From: Lachnospiraceae bacterium
GTDB lineage: Bacteria > Bacillota > Clostridia > Lachnospirales > Lachnospiraceae
Direction: 5' to 3'
Assembly: GCA_017634975.1 (NCBI GenBank)
Contig: JAGBMJ010000098.1
Coordinates: forward strand, 1-62,174
DNA length: 62,174 bases
A program made the position numbers and the translations under genes. The notes beneath the pieces were generated by a model that saw only the letters and a list, made by a program, of their open reading frames with translations, did not search any database and was not told where the DNA came from. Shown piece by piece: positions 26,186 to 34,213 of the stretch. Every line of letters begins with the position of its first letter. The first letter of the stretch is position 1.

Positions 26186-26308
26186 AGGTTTTATTCTCCG
26201 GTATGTCCTGTTTCCGTCAAAAGTTACTCTGTAAATCCGGAGGGCAGGCATATAGTTCTACATGCCTGCCCCCACATCAGCTTTTCTGTAACTGCTCAAA
26301 ACTGCACT

Positions 26309-27838
26309 TTAGAATCCGTAGAAGAAGGATTCCATTTCGCTCTCATCCAGCTTGTCTGCCAGTTCCGGTGTCATCTCGATCACAATATAATCCTGTGTAC
26401 CATAGGAATCATCATACGGGAAGAAGATGTAATACAGTTCCTCATATCCGTAAGGATCATCCGGATTCACGGCATATCCCATATACAGGTCTTCGCCGTT
26501 CGGTGCTGCACCGCTGATCGCCACATCATAGTCAAAGGAATAATCGTCCGGGATCGGATCCATATCATCCGACATTTCTTCCGGATGCATGCAGTAATAC
26601 GGGTTATACTGCATCTCACCATAAACCCAGAAGTAATCGCCATCTTCACTTTCAAACTCGAGATAGCTGCCGTCATCCTGTACAACCGTATAACCGTCCG
26701 GCGCATAGATTGTAAAGGAATCGCTGGAATATTCTGCATTAATGGTTGCCGAACCTTTTCCGGAAGTCGCAGTCGGCTCCGGACGCTCGGTCGGTTCCGG
26801 CTTATCGGTCGGTTCCGGTTCATCCGTCGGCTCCGGTGCATCGGTCGGCTCCGGTGTCGGCTCCGGCGCTGCTTCCTTAACCGTTACTTTGATGGTCACA
26901 TCGTCACAGCCCTTACCGCTGACTGTGATCGTTGTCTTACCTTCGGAAATACCCTCGATGCGGAAACCGTCATCAAATTCCGAAGAGATCGCTGCGATCT
27001 TCTTATCTTCCGAAGCATATTCCAGATGTACTTTTTTCAGATCCGTATCAAAATTGGTGATCGCGATTTCTGCCTCTTCACCTACCTTGATCGTTACCTT
27101 GCTGTCCGATACTTCAATGGTCTTGTGTCCCCCGAATACACCAAACGCGAAACAGAGTCCGAGACCGCCGCCGATCAGCAGGACCACAACTGCAACGAGT
27201 GCAATGATCAGACCGGCACCTCCTTTTTTCTTAGGCGGTGTAGCTGCCCCGCCGGCCGGAGTCTGTGCGAAATTGTTCTGCGGAGCCGCATTGAAACTAT
27301 TCTGCTGCGGTGCGCTGTTGAAGCTGTTCTGCTGCGGTGCACTGTTGAAGCTGTTCTGCTGCGGTGCCGCTCCGAATCCGCCCTGCTGCGGTGCTGCATT
27401 GAAACTATTCTGCTGCGGCGCTGCATTGAAACTATTCTGCTGCGGCGCTGCTCCGAAGCTGCCGGTCTGCGGCGCACTGTTGAAACTGTTCTGCTGCGGT
27501 GCTGCTCCGAATCCACTCTGCTGCGGTGCTGTATTTGCATTCTCGGTCTGCGGTGCTGCTCCGAAGCTGCCGGTCTGCGGCGCACTGTTAAAGCTGCTCT
27601 GCTGCGGTGCCGCACTGGCCGTATCTGCCTGCGGTGCTACTCCGAATCCACCCTGCTGCGGTGCTGCGTTTGCACTCTCCACCTGCGGCGCTGCCCCAAA
27701 GCCACCCTGAGGTGCTGCGTTTGCGCTGTCCGTCTGCGGTGCCGTCTCAACCGGGAATGCATAGCCGCAGTTTTCGCAGAATTTCACCGTAGAACTGTTA
27801 CTTCTGCCACACTGCGGACAAACTCTTCCGTTATCCAT
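26309..27838 (-). CDS. Zinc-ribbon, Gln/Asn/Pro-repeat, single-pass membrane protein with Ig-like domain
   Basis: 509 residues; start after AAGGAGGAGATCAGGAG. Order of parts: zinc ribbon (C7, C10, C21, C24); about 165 residues of degenerate APQQ-N-SF-N/G-A repeats; one transmembrane helix (about 206-230); an extracellular Ig-like, BIG2-type beta domain with VTIKVGEEAEIAITNF and EGISEGKTTITVSG; a Pro/Glu/Thr stalk (PEPTD-type repeats); and an acidic Tyr/Asp-rich C-terminal domain of about 150 residues. The layout suggests a cytoplasmic ribbon and low-complexity tail joined to a surface domain. Function unknown. The repeat DNA is nearly identical between units and may vary in copy number. Confidence 0.8.
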   Translation of the reverse strand: MDNGRVCPQCGRSNSSTVKFCENCGYAFPVETAPQTDSANAAPQGGFGAAPQVESANAAPQQGGFGVAPQADTASAAPQQSSFNSAPQTGSFGAAPQTENANTAPQQSGFGAAPQQNSFNSAPQTGSFGAAPQQNSFNAAPQQNSFNAAPQQGGFGAAPQQNSFNSAPQQNSFNSAPQQNSFNAAPQNNFAQTPAGGAATPPKKKGGAGLIIALVAVVVLLIGGGLGLCFAFGVFGGHKTIEVSDSKVTIKVGEEAEIAITNFDTDLKKVHLEYASEDKKIAAISSEFDDGFRIEGISEGKTTITVSGKGCDDVTIKVTVKEAAPEPTPEPTDAPEPTDEPEPTDKPEPTERPEPTATSGKGSATINAEYSSDSFTIYAPDGYTVVQDDGSYLEFESEDGDYFWVYGEMQYNPYYCMHPEEMSDDMDPIPDDYSFDYDVAISGAAPNGEDLYMGYAVNPDDPYGYEELYYIFFPYDDSYGTQDYIVIEMTPELADKLDESEMESFFYGF

Positions 27839-28001
27839 CTCCTGATCTCCTCCTTCATAATTGCAGGTTTCCCTTTATTGTCCCGACGCAGAAATACCGA
27901 TCGCGCCGAAAAAACACGTATTAGTATACACCAAGTTCATAAATAAGTCTATGGATTATTTCCCCATAATAAAACTTTTTCAAAAAAATTTTAATTTGTG
28001 T

Positions 28002-28030
28002 TTGACATTTATATATCAATGTGCTATTCT
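28002..28030 (+). promoter_or_regulatory. Promoter of tRNA-Arg
   Basis: Consensus TTGACA (28002-28007), exact 17-nt spacer, TATTCT (28025-28030); the tRNA begins 31 nt after the -10. Confidence 0.88.
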
Positions 28031-28061
28031 ATCCTTCGGACGTTGAAAAGCGCTCCCGAAT

Positions 28062-28135
28062 GTGCGCGTAGCTCAGCTGGATAGAGCGTCTGGCTACGGA
28101 CCAGAAGGTCGTGGGTTCGAATCCTGTCGCGCACA
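28062..28135 (+). tRNA. tRNA-Arg(ACG)
   Basis: Cloverleaf of 74 nt. Acceptor GTGCGCG pairs with CGCGCAC; the D arm is GCTCAGCTGGATAGAGC; anticodon stem TCTGG/CCAGA holds loop CTACGGA with anticodon ACG (wobble inosine, reads CGN Arg codons). The T arm is GTGGG-TTCGAAT-CCTGT, with one non-Watson-Crick pair. CCA is not encoded. It has its own promoter and terminator. Confidence 0.97.
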
Positions 28136-28141
28136 TACTTA

Positions 28142-28168
28142 AACCTCGGTATCTACCGGGGTTTTTTG
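28142..28168 (+). terminator. Terminator of tRNA-Arg
   Basis: AACCTCGGT (28142-28150) pairs with ACCGGGGTT (28155-28163) with one U.G, followed by a T tract. Confidence 0.9.
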
Positions 28169-28262
28169 TTTTCCCCCTCTCTCCCTCCCCAATTAAAATG
28201 AATTTATATTAATCCTTGGAAAAAAATGTCGATATATGATAATATAGGTTGCGTTACATAAC

Positions 28263-29138
28263 ATGGGGTATTTTGATATGGCCATTCGAAATCGCAAAAC
28301 CACATGGATGCTATGTGTCCTCTTCTGCCTGCTGCTTTCCGGCTGTGGTCAGCAGGAGTGTGATTTTTGCGGTCAGAATAAGTTTTGCAGGGAATTTGAC
28401 GTGATGGGCACCACACGCAATATCTGCCGGGACTGCCTGAACGATCCGAGTCTGGCCGTATCCGGAAATGTTGCCCGTTCTTACGCCGAACTCTACGAAA
28501 ACGGTACCCTGGAATATCCCTTAGAATCCCCGCTCCGTCCTACGGAGGAACCCGAAGAAGAAGTCGAGGACGACGGCATCCCCCGTCCGGATCTGGAAAT
28601 GATCATGAACGGCTATGATGCCGAAGCAGATATCCGTCAGCGACTGCTGGCAGAACAGGCCGAAAAAATGCAGGAATCCGGTCTTTCGGAAGTTTCGTCG
28701 GATGAGATCCCGGAGCCCGAAGATGTTTCTGAGCCGAAGGAACTTACGATGGAGGAGATCATCTCTGCCATCAATACTTCCCTGCAGTCCGACAACCTGT
28801 TTCTGGTTCCTACCGACGGTACCGGTGCCGAATATATCCTCTATACCGGCAATACGGACCTGGGCGTGCATTTGAAGCCGTCTGCAGATTCTTCCCGAAG
28901 GCTTGTGATCGAACAGTATGAGGGTGCTTCCTCTTCCGATTATGTAAAAGCGATCATCCGTTCCATTTTGCCGTATATCAACAGCAACGACTATGACGGC
29001 CTCGGACATGAGGTATATAACAACACGATCCGGCTCGGATCTTCCACATATCTGAACGTCCGTTTCAGCACGCTGACCCATACGGCGGACGAAATTGAAA
29101 AAGGCCGGCCGGCTTCGGAATTCATCATCGAACCATAA
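28263..29138 (+). CDS. Lipoprotein with N-terminal Cys4 motif and acidic linker
   Basis: 291 residues (286 from the second ATG at 28278; neither start has a strong ribosome site). The signal peptide ends in the lipobox LLLSGCG, so it should be lipid-anchored outside the membrane. Directly after it, CDFCGQNKFC and CRDCLND could bind a metal. A Glu/Pro-rich linker (about 90-165) leads to a C-terminal domain of about 120 residues with no recognised family. It sits between the tRNA and the AAA-like/VirD4-like pair; a link to that pair is not shown. Confidence 0.8.
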   Translation: MGYFDMAIRNRKTTWMLCVLFCLLLSGCGQQECDFCGQNKFCREFDVMGTTRNICRDCLNDPSLAVSGNVARSYAELYENGTLEYPLESPLRPTEEPEEEVEDDGIPRPDLEMIMNGYDAEADIRQRLLAEQAEKMQESGLSEVSSDEIPEPEDVSEPKELTMEEIISAINTSLQSDNLFLVPTDGTGAEYILYTGNTDLGVHLKPSADSSRRLVIEQYEGASSSDYVKAIIRSILPYINSNDYDGLGHEVYNNTIRLGSSTYLNVRFSTLTHTADEIEKGRPASEFIIEP

Positions 29139-29318
29139 AATGACATGAATAAATAAGCGAAAATAAATAGTGCGCAACTTTATTTCTCATCTTTGGTCAT
29201 AATTAACAATTTTCTATTCTTCTTCCATATTTTTATGGTCAGAACTTTATCCTTCTGTTATAATGTCAAATGGAATGCCTATGGGAAAATAGGCGGAAAA
29301 AGAAAGGTAGGTACTCTT

Positions 29319-30182
29319 ATGGCACAAAATGCGTACTATGACGAGATCATGGCCTTACAAGGTCTGAATGATTTCAAGGATGTCATCGAACAATGGCAGC
29401 GCCTGAGCGACAATCTGGAAAAGTTCCATGCCAAAAGCGGCGTCGTTCTTCCGAACATGCTCTGGTCCTGCGCAACCGGTTTTGACCGGGAACGCCTGTT
29501 AGATCTGTTAACCAACTATATGTATGAAGCCGGTAACCTGATGGAATTCTACGGCAATACGCGCCGTCTGGATTACTTTATGGACTATGTTCCTGCCGCA
29601 AAAGAATGCCACGAGATTGAGAAGATCACTGAGAAGATCCGTGACGCTGCAGGTTTCCGTTCCGAATATCACGGCGTGATCACCATTGACGTAAGTGAAT
29701 GGGTAGGCCATTTCAAAGATCCTCATTTCCTGGATTTCTTAAAATATCTGGTTAGTTTAAATGAAGATGTATTGTATGTATTTACGATTCCCAGCTACAA
29801 CCCGCAGGCGGTAGAACAGCTGACACAGCTGCTGGTACTCTTCTTCCGTATCCAGCCGATCGAGATGTCCCTGCCGAGCAACGAAGAGCTGGGCAACTAT
29901 ATCAAGAAGGAGATCTCCGATTACGGTCTGAATCTGGATCCGGAGGCTGAGGCTATGATCATCGCGACCGTGAATCGTCTGCGTGATGACCAGTATTTCG
30001 CCGGCTATGATATGCTGGACCGACTGGCAAGTGATATTGTTTACTCTGTATATACTTCCACTCCGCCTTACGATGGTACGGTATCCAAGGGTATGATCAG
30101 TGCCTTTGCACCGGACGGCATCTATGTAACGGAGCTGATCCAGAACAATGCCCGCATCTTTACGGCACAGTTCAATTATTAA
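29319..30182 (+). CDS. Degenerate AAA+ ATPase-like protein (CbbX/CfxQ-like fold, Walker A lost)
   Basis: 287 residues from the ATG at 29319 (GGTAGGTACTCTT upstream). The overall pattern follows CbbX-type AAA+ proteins. LPNMLWSCATGFDRERLLDL (44-63) aligns with the strand-P-loop-helix region, but GxPGTGKT has become SCATGFDRE, without Gly-Lys-Thr. GVITIDVSEW (119-128) sits where Walker B is expected with the Glu displaced. MSLPSNEELGNYIKKEISDY, then GLNLDPEAEAM, resembles the AAA lid. It should not hydrolyse ATP and may be a structural or regulatory partner. The stop is 21 nt before the VirD4-like gene, which has its own AGGAGG site; the pair is probably an operon. The fold assignment is by motif comparison only. 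Confidence 0.75.
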   Translation: MAQNAYYDEIMALQGLNDFKDVIEQWQRLSDNLEKFHAKSGVVLPNMLWSCATGFDRERLLDLLTNYMYEAGNLMEFYGNTRRLDYFMDYVPAAKECHEIEKITEKIRDAAGFRSEYHGVITIDVSEWVGHFKDPHFLDFLKYLVSLNEDVLYVFTIPSYNPQAVEQLTQLLVLFFRIQPIEMSLPSNEELGNYIKKEISDYGLNLDPEAEAMIIATVNRLRDDQYFAGYDMLDRLASDIVYSVYTSTPPYDGTVSKGMISAFAPDGIYVTELIQNNARIFTAQFNY

Positions 30183-30203
30183 TGAGTAGGAGGAAAACAT
30201 TTC

Positions 30204-31700
30204 ATGAGCAGTACTCAGATCAAAAATACAAGATATAAGAGCAATATGGGACAGACTCGCTGGGCTACCATCGAAGAGATCCAGCATTCTGCTACCAAAG
30301 TAGATATCGATGCTCCGGTATATCCTACCGGCGGTATCCCGGTAATGTCCGACGGACATACCGCTTATCTGGATGGCCGCGACACCCATACACTGATCTT
30401 CGGTGCTACCGGTTCCAAGAAAACCCGTATTTTCTGTATGCCTACACTGAACATGTTCATCCGTGCAGGCGAGTCTTTCGTTGTAACCGACCCGAAGGCA
30501 GAGCTTTATGTTCGTACCGGCGGTTTTGCAAAAGAGCACGGCTACAAGACTGTAGTGCTGAACTTCCGTGATATCGGCTACGGCGATATGTGGGATCCTC
30601 TGGCACTGCCGTACGAGTATTATCGTACCGGCCGTCGTGATGAAGCAAACAACCTGGTCAACGACCTTGCGGCTACCCTTTCCGCACGACAGAAGGAAAA
30701 CACCACCGACCTGCTCTATCCGTTGATGGCAGAAACCCTTCTGACCGCGAATATGTACCTGCTCTTCGAGGCAGCAGCTGCTGAGAACGCAGTTAATATG
30801 CGAAGCCTTACCGCTCTCTGCTCCCAGGCAGCTCTGGAATCCTTAAAGACTCTGGCAGGTAAGATGAGCACCCAGAACACCATCGGTATGTTGTTCAAGG
30901 GTACCCTGCTTGGCGAAAATGAGAAGACCATTTCTTCCATTATGTCAGTGCTTTACGGTATGGTTTCCATCTTCAACCTGAACAAGCGTCTGACCGATAT
31001 GCTCTGCCACAACACCTTCGATATCCGTATGTTCGGTCACGAAAAGACCGCGGTATACGTTATCGTACCCGATGAAAAAACGACCTGCCACTTCCTGGTA
31101 ACCATGTTTATCAAGCAGGTATACGAAATCCTGATCGGTGAGGCCCAGCGTCAGGCTTCCCTCGCACTTCCGATCCGTGTTAACTTCGTACTCGACGAGT
31201 TCTGTAACATCCCGAAGGTACCGGATATGCCTTCCATGATTTCGGCAGCTCGTTCCCGTAACATGAGATTCTATCTGGTCGTACAGTCCCTGCATCAGCT
31301 GAAGGGCCGTTACGGCGAGGATGCAGATACCATCAAGGGTAACTGTGATAACTGGATCTTCCTGACCTCCCGTGAGCGTGACCTGCTCAACGAAATGAGC
31401 TTCCTTTGCGGTGAGATCGATGCCTGGGGTCCGGGCGGTGCTGAGAAGCGTAAGCTGATCTCCGTAACCGAGCTGCAGCGTTTCAACAAGGAGAAAGGTG
31501 AGTGCCTGATCCTGCACGGTCGTGAATATCCGTTCATCACCTATATGGCTGATATCGACCAGTACCCGGCATTCTCCAACTACAAGGTTGTGCCGATCCC
31601 TCCGATCGAGATCAAGTCGCCGCCTACCTTCGACGTTATCAAGTTTACGACGAAGTTCGCATTCATCGCAGACGGTGTTCCGTTCGCAAATCCGGACTAA
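30204..31700 (+). CDS. Soluble VirD4/TraG-type coupling ATPase homologue
   Basis: 498 residues. Walker A is FGATGSKKTR (67-74), with Lys in place of the usual second Gly-position residue (GSKKT instead of GSGKT). The T4CP signature SFVVTDPKAELY follows, Walker B is NFVLDEFCNIPKV (D331, E332), and MRFYLVVQSLHQLKGRYG, then NCDNWIFLTS, matches the later RecA-fold motifs. VirD4 proteins usually carry N-terminal membrane helices and pump DNA or protein into a type IV channel; here these helices are absent and no relaxase, VirB4 or pilus gene is in the window. Codon use is strongly optimised, as in GH94, suggesting a well-expressed chromosomal gene rather than a recent ICE gene. Followed by a strong terminator. 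Confidence 0.88.
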   Translation: MSSTQIKNTRYKSNMGQTRWATIEEIQHSATKVDIDAPVYPTGGIPVMSDGHTAYLDGRDTHTLIFGATGSKKTRIFCMPTLNMFIRAGESFVVTDPKAELYVRTGGFAKEHGYKTVVLNFRDIGYGDMWDPLALPYEYYRTGRRDEANNLVNDLAATLSARQKENTTDLLYPLMAETLLTANMYLLFEAAAAENAVNMRSLTALCSQAALESLKTLAGKMSTQNTIGMLFKGTLLGENEKTISSIMSVLYGMVSIFNLNKRLTDMLCHNTFDIRMFGHEKTAVYVIVPDEKTTCHFLVTMFIKQVYEILIGEAQRQASLALPIRVNFVLDEFCNIPKVPDMPSMISAARSRNMRFYLVVQSLHQLKGRYGEDADTIKGNCDNWIFLTSRERDLLNEMSFLCGEIDAWGPGGAEKRKLISVTELQRFNKEKGECLILHGREYPFITYMADIDQYPAFSNYKVVPIPPIEIKSPPTFDVIKFTTKFAFIADGVPFANPD

Positions 31701-31713
31701 AAGCCAATAATTT

Positions 31714-31746
31714 AACCGCCCCGGTCATCGACCGGGGCGGTTTTTT
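31714..31746 (+). terminator. Terminator of the AAA-like/VirD4-like operon
   Basis: Perfect 12-bp stem AACCGCCCCGGT / ACCGGGGCGGTT, loop CATCG, then a T tract. Confidence 0.96.
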
Positions 31747-31775
31747 GTTGCCCAAAACCAAGAGGAAAACCACGG

Positions 31776-31839
31776 GGAAAACCATGGGGACGGACCTCCT
31801 GGTACTTTAGTACCAGGAGGTCCGTCCCCATGGTTTTCC
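31776..31839. repeat. GGGGACGG palindromic element, copy 3 (near-perfect)
   Basis: Perfect arms of at least 28 bp (31778-31805 and 31810-31837) with a TTTA loop; the core is CCATGGGGACGGACCTCC. An extra half-unit (GGAAAACCACGGGGAAAACC) lies just left. It sits between the convergent VirD4-like and trpA genes. This copy lacks the ATCGAAGAT-type loop and the outer ATGAATTT arms of copies 1 and 4. Confidence 0.9.
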
Positions 31840-31850
31840 TTGTTTTTCAA

Positions 31851-32624
31851 TTACGCGTTCGCTGCTTCCTTCATGCTCTTCACGTACTCTCCCACCGAGC
31901 CGGCAGAATCCTTGCCGTGTTCTGCAATAATGCGCACGATCGCGGAGCCGACGATCACTCCGTCCGATACTGCCGCCATCTCCGCTGCCTGTTTCGTATT
32001 GGAGATACCAAAGCCGATGGCACAGGGAATATCGCTGTATTTACGTACCTTCTCGATCATCGCTGCCACATTGGTCGTGATGGTCTCACGCACGCCGGTC
32101 ACCCCCAGAGAGGATACGCAATACAGAAAGCCTTCTGCACTCTTTGCGATCTTCTCGATCCTCTCCTCGGAGGTCGGGGCGATCATATTGATCAGATCGA
32201 TCCCGTACTCGCTGCAGGTTCCGCGGATCTCATCACTCTCTTCAAACGGCAGATCCGGGATTATGATACCGTCGATCCCGCAGTCCTTACAGTTTGCCAG
32301 GAATTTATCATTTCCGTAGGAAAAGACCGGGTTGTAATAGGTCATAAACACCAGGGGGATCTGTGTCGTCTCGCGTACACGTTTTACCATTGCAAACAAA
32401 TCATCGGTAGTCACACCGCCCTTTAATGCTCTCTCATCTGCCGCCTGGATCACGACACCTTCCGCGATCGGATCCGAGAACGGTACACCGATCTCGATCA
32501 GATCTGCTCCGTTCTCTTCCATCACATGGATCAGTTTTTCCGTGGTGGCGATATCCGGATCTCCGCCCGTCAGAAACGGGATAAATGCTTTTCCATTCTC
32601 AAATGCTTTCTTTATTCTACTCAT
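31851..32624 (-). CDS. trpA: Tryptophan synthase alpha chain
   Basis: 257 residues from the ATG at 32622-32624 (AGAGGAG upstream). It cleaves indole-3-glycerol phosphate to indole and glyceraldehyde-3-phosphate and passes indole to Trp[12 protein letters not shown], then [16 protein letters not shown], carries the catalytic Glu (E44); the second acidic residue, Asp in most families (PLADGP), is Glu here (PIAEG). [13 protein letters not shown] forms the phosphate site. The start overlaps the trpB stop by 8 nt (ATGAGTAG), giving tight coupling. trpE, G, D, C and F are not adjacent. Confidence 0.96.
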   Translation of the reverse strand: MSRIKKAFENGKAFIPFLTGGDPDIATTEKLIHVMEENGADLIEIGVPFSDPIAEGVVIQAADERALKGGVTTDDLFAMVKRVRETTQIPLVFMTYYNPVFSYGNDKFLANCKDCGIDGIIIPDLPFEESDEIRGTCSEYGIDLINMIAPTSEERIEKIAKSAEGFLYCVSSLGVTGVRETITTNVAAMIEKVRKYSDIPCAIGFGISNTKQAAEMAAVSDGVIVGSAIVRIIAEHGKDSAGSVGEYVKSMKEAANA

Positions 32625-33804
32625 AGATCTGCACTCCTCTGTATCTTGCAATTGCCGCTACATCCTTATCTCCGCGTCCGGAAACCGTGATCACGATGAT
32701 CTGATCCGGGCGCATCGTCGGTGCCAGTTTTCTGGCATACGCCACTGCATGGGAACTCTCCACCGCCGGGATGATACCTTCGGTACGGGAGAGATATTCA
32801 AATGCTTCCACAGCTTCCACATCCGTGATCGGCACATACTGTGCACGGCCGGTATCGTGAAGCATCGCGTGTTCCGGTCCGATGCCGGGATAATCCAGTC
32901 CTGCGGATATGGAATACACTTCATCGATCTGCCCGTACTTGTTCTGGCAGAATAAGGACTTCATACCGTGGAACACACCCAGACGCCCGTTGGCGATCGT
33001 TGCCGCATTACGCGGGGTATCTGCGCCCTCTCCGGCCGCCTCACAGCCGATCAGCTGTACGTCCTTATCATTGATGAACTCGTAGAAGCTGCCCATCGCG
33101 TTACTGCCGCCACCCACGCAGGCGATTACAGCATCCGGCAGTCTTCCTTCCTTCTCCTGTAGCTGCTCCTTGATCTCCTTGCCGATGATCTTTTGGAAGT
33201 CACGTACGATCGTCGGGAACGGATGCGGCCCCATCACGGATCCCAGCACATACAGGGTATCATCCATACGTCCTGCCCACTCACGCATCGCCTCGTTTAC
33301 GGCATCCTTCAGCACCTGTGTACCGCTTGTTACTGCGTGCACCTTAGCGCCCAGCAGCTCCATTCGATACACATTCAGCGCCTGACGGTCCGTATCGATC
33401 TTTCCCATAAAGATCTCACACTCCAGCCCCATAAGGGCTGCAGCCGTCGCTGTAGCCACACCATGCTGTCCGGCACCGGTTTCGGCGATCACACGCTTCT
33501 TCCCCATCTTCTTGGCCAGCAGCACCTGACCAAGTACGTTATTGATCTTGTGGGAGCCCGTGTGATTCAGATCTTCACGCTTTAAATAGATCTTTGCACC
33601 TCCCAGATCCTTTGTCATCTTTTCTGCATAGTACAGACGTGAAGGTCTGCCGGCATACTCGCTGTAGAGCCGGTTCAGTTCTGCCTGAAACTCCGGATCC
33701 TTCTGCGCTGCCAGATATGCCTCTTCCACTTCCTTGAGCACCGGCATCAGCGTCTCCGGCACATACTGCCCGCCGAACTGTCCAAATCGTCCTTTCTTCT
33801 CCAT
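32617..33804 (-). CDS. trpB: Tryptophan synthase beta chain
   Basis: 395 residues; ATG after AGGAGGAATCAAA. The PLP lysine is K86 in HTGSHKINN; the phosphate loop [12 protein letters not shown] and KREDLNHTG are intact. It condenses indole with serine to tryptophan. It is preceded by a tryptophan T-box leader, so expression should rise when tRNA-Trp is uncharged. It forms the minimal operon trpBA, which allows use of indole or completion of a pathway encoded elsewhere. Confidence 0.97.
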   Translation of the reverse strand: MEKKGRFGQFGGQYVPETLMPVLKEVEEAYLAAQKDPEFQAELNRLYSEYAGRPSRLYYAEKMTKDLGGAKIYLKREDLNHTGSHKINNVLGQVLLAKKMGKKRVIAETGAGQHGVATATAAALMGLECEIFMGKIDTDRQALNVYRMELLGAKVHAVTSGTQVLKDAVNEAMREWAGRMDDTLYVLGSVMGPHPFPTIVRDFQKIIGKEIKEQLQEKEGRLPDAVIACVGGGSNAMGSFYEFINDKDVQLIGCEAAGEGADTPRNAATIANGRLGVFHGMKSLFCQNKYGQIDEVYSISAGLDYPGIGPEHAMLHDTGRAQYVPITDVEAVEAFEYLSRTEGIIPAVESSHAVAYARKLAPTMRPDQIIVITVSGRGDKDVAAIARYRGVQIYE

Positions 33805-33859
33805 TTTGATTCCTCCTGATCTTTTTCTCTATCTCGTAAATAGTTTCCGTACTTTTTGG

Positions 33860-34160
33860 GGACAAACAAAAAAACTCTTATCCTCTGAATAGGACAAGAG
33901 TTTTAATCTCCTGCGGTACCACCTACATTGGCCATCGGATCTTCCTTTGGCCCGCTCACTTCACGCACCATCATGCGCTTCTCCCTGTAACGTGGGGTTC
34001 TACGTCAGCTACTAATCAGCCTTGCCAGGCTTTTGCTGCTGCCCTCACGGGTCCATTCCTTCATTGTCCGTCTGCCGTTTCCCACCATCCCGGCTCTCTG
34101 TGAGACGTTGCCGCCGAAGTACTTACTCCCGATCAACGGTTTGTTCTCAAATATCTTATG
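33860..34160 (-). promoter_or_regulatory. T-box riboswitch leader (Trp) of trpBA
   Basis: On the minus strand the leader of about 295 nt starts with a GGGAGTAAGTAC segment (stem I S-turn type). It has a GAATGGACC specifier loop with UGG (complement of 34053-34055) and the T-box AGGTGGTACCGCA (33924-33912). A terminator follows, formed by AAAACTCTTGTCCT (33904-33891) and AGGATAAGAGTTTT (33884-33871, one mismatch), then TTTTGTTTG. UGG indicates tRNA-Trp sensing, in agreement with trpBA. Uncharged tRNA would stabilise the antiterminator and switch the genes on. Confidence 0.93.
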
Positions 34161-34166
34161 GCTTGC

Positions 34167-34195
34167 ATTATATTCTGTTTCTTTTTAAATTGCAA
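34167..34195 (-). promoter_or_regulatory. Promoter of the trp T-box transcript
   Basis: Minus strand TTGCAA (34195-34190), 17-nt spacer, TATAAT (34172-34167). The start point would be near 34160. Confidence 0.88.
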
Positions 34196-34213
34196 GTGTT
34201 TTTTTCTGAACCT

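Noticed and set aside
26048-27946. Open plus-strand frame of 632 codons opposite the zinc-ribbon repeat protein and NdpA start
   Set aside because: Its Arg/Cys/Leu-rich repeats are the complement of the Gln/Ala/Pro repeats; it spans a gene boundary and has no start signal.
31851-32624. Glu in place of Asp in the TrpA PLADGP motif as an inactivating change
   Set aside because: Glu keeps the charge and such variants probably occur in intact clostridial enzymes; the gene is otherwise complete and coupled to trpB.
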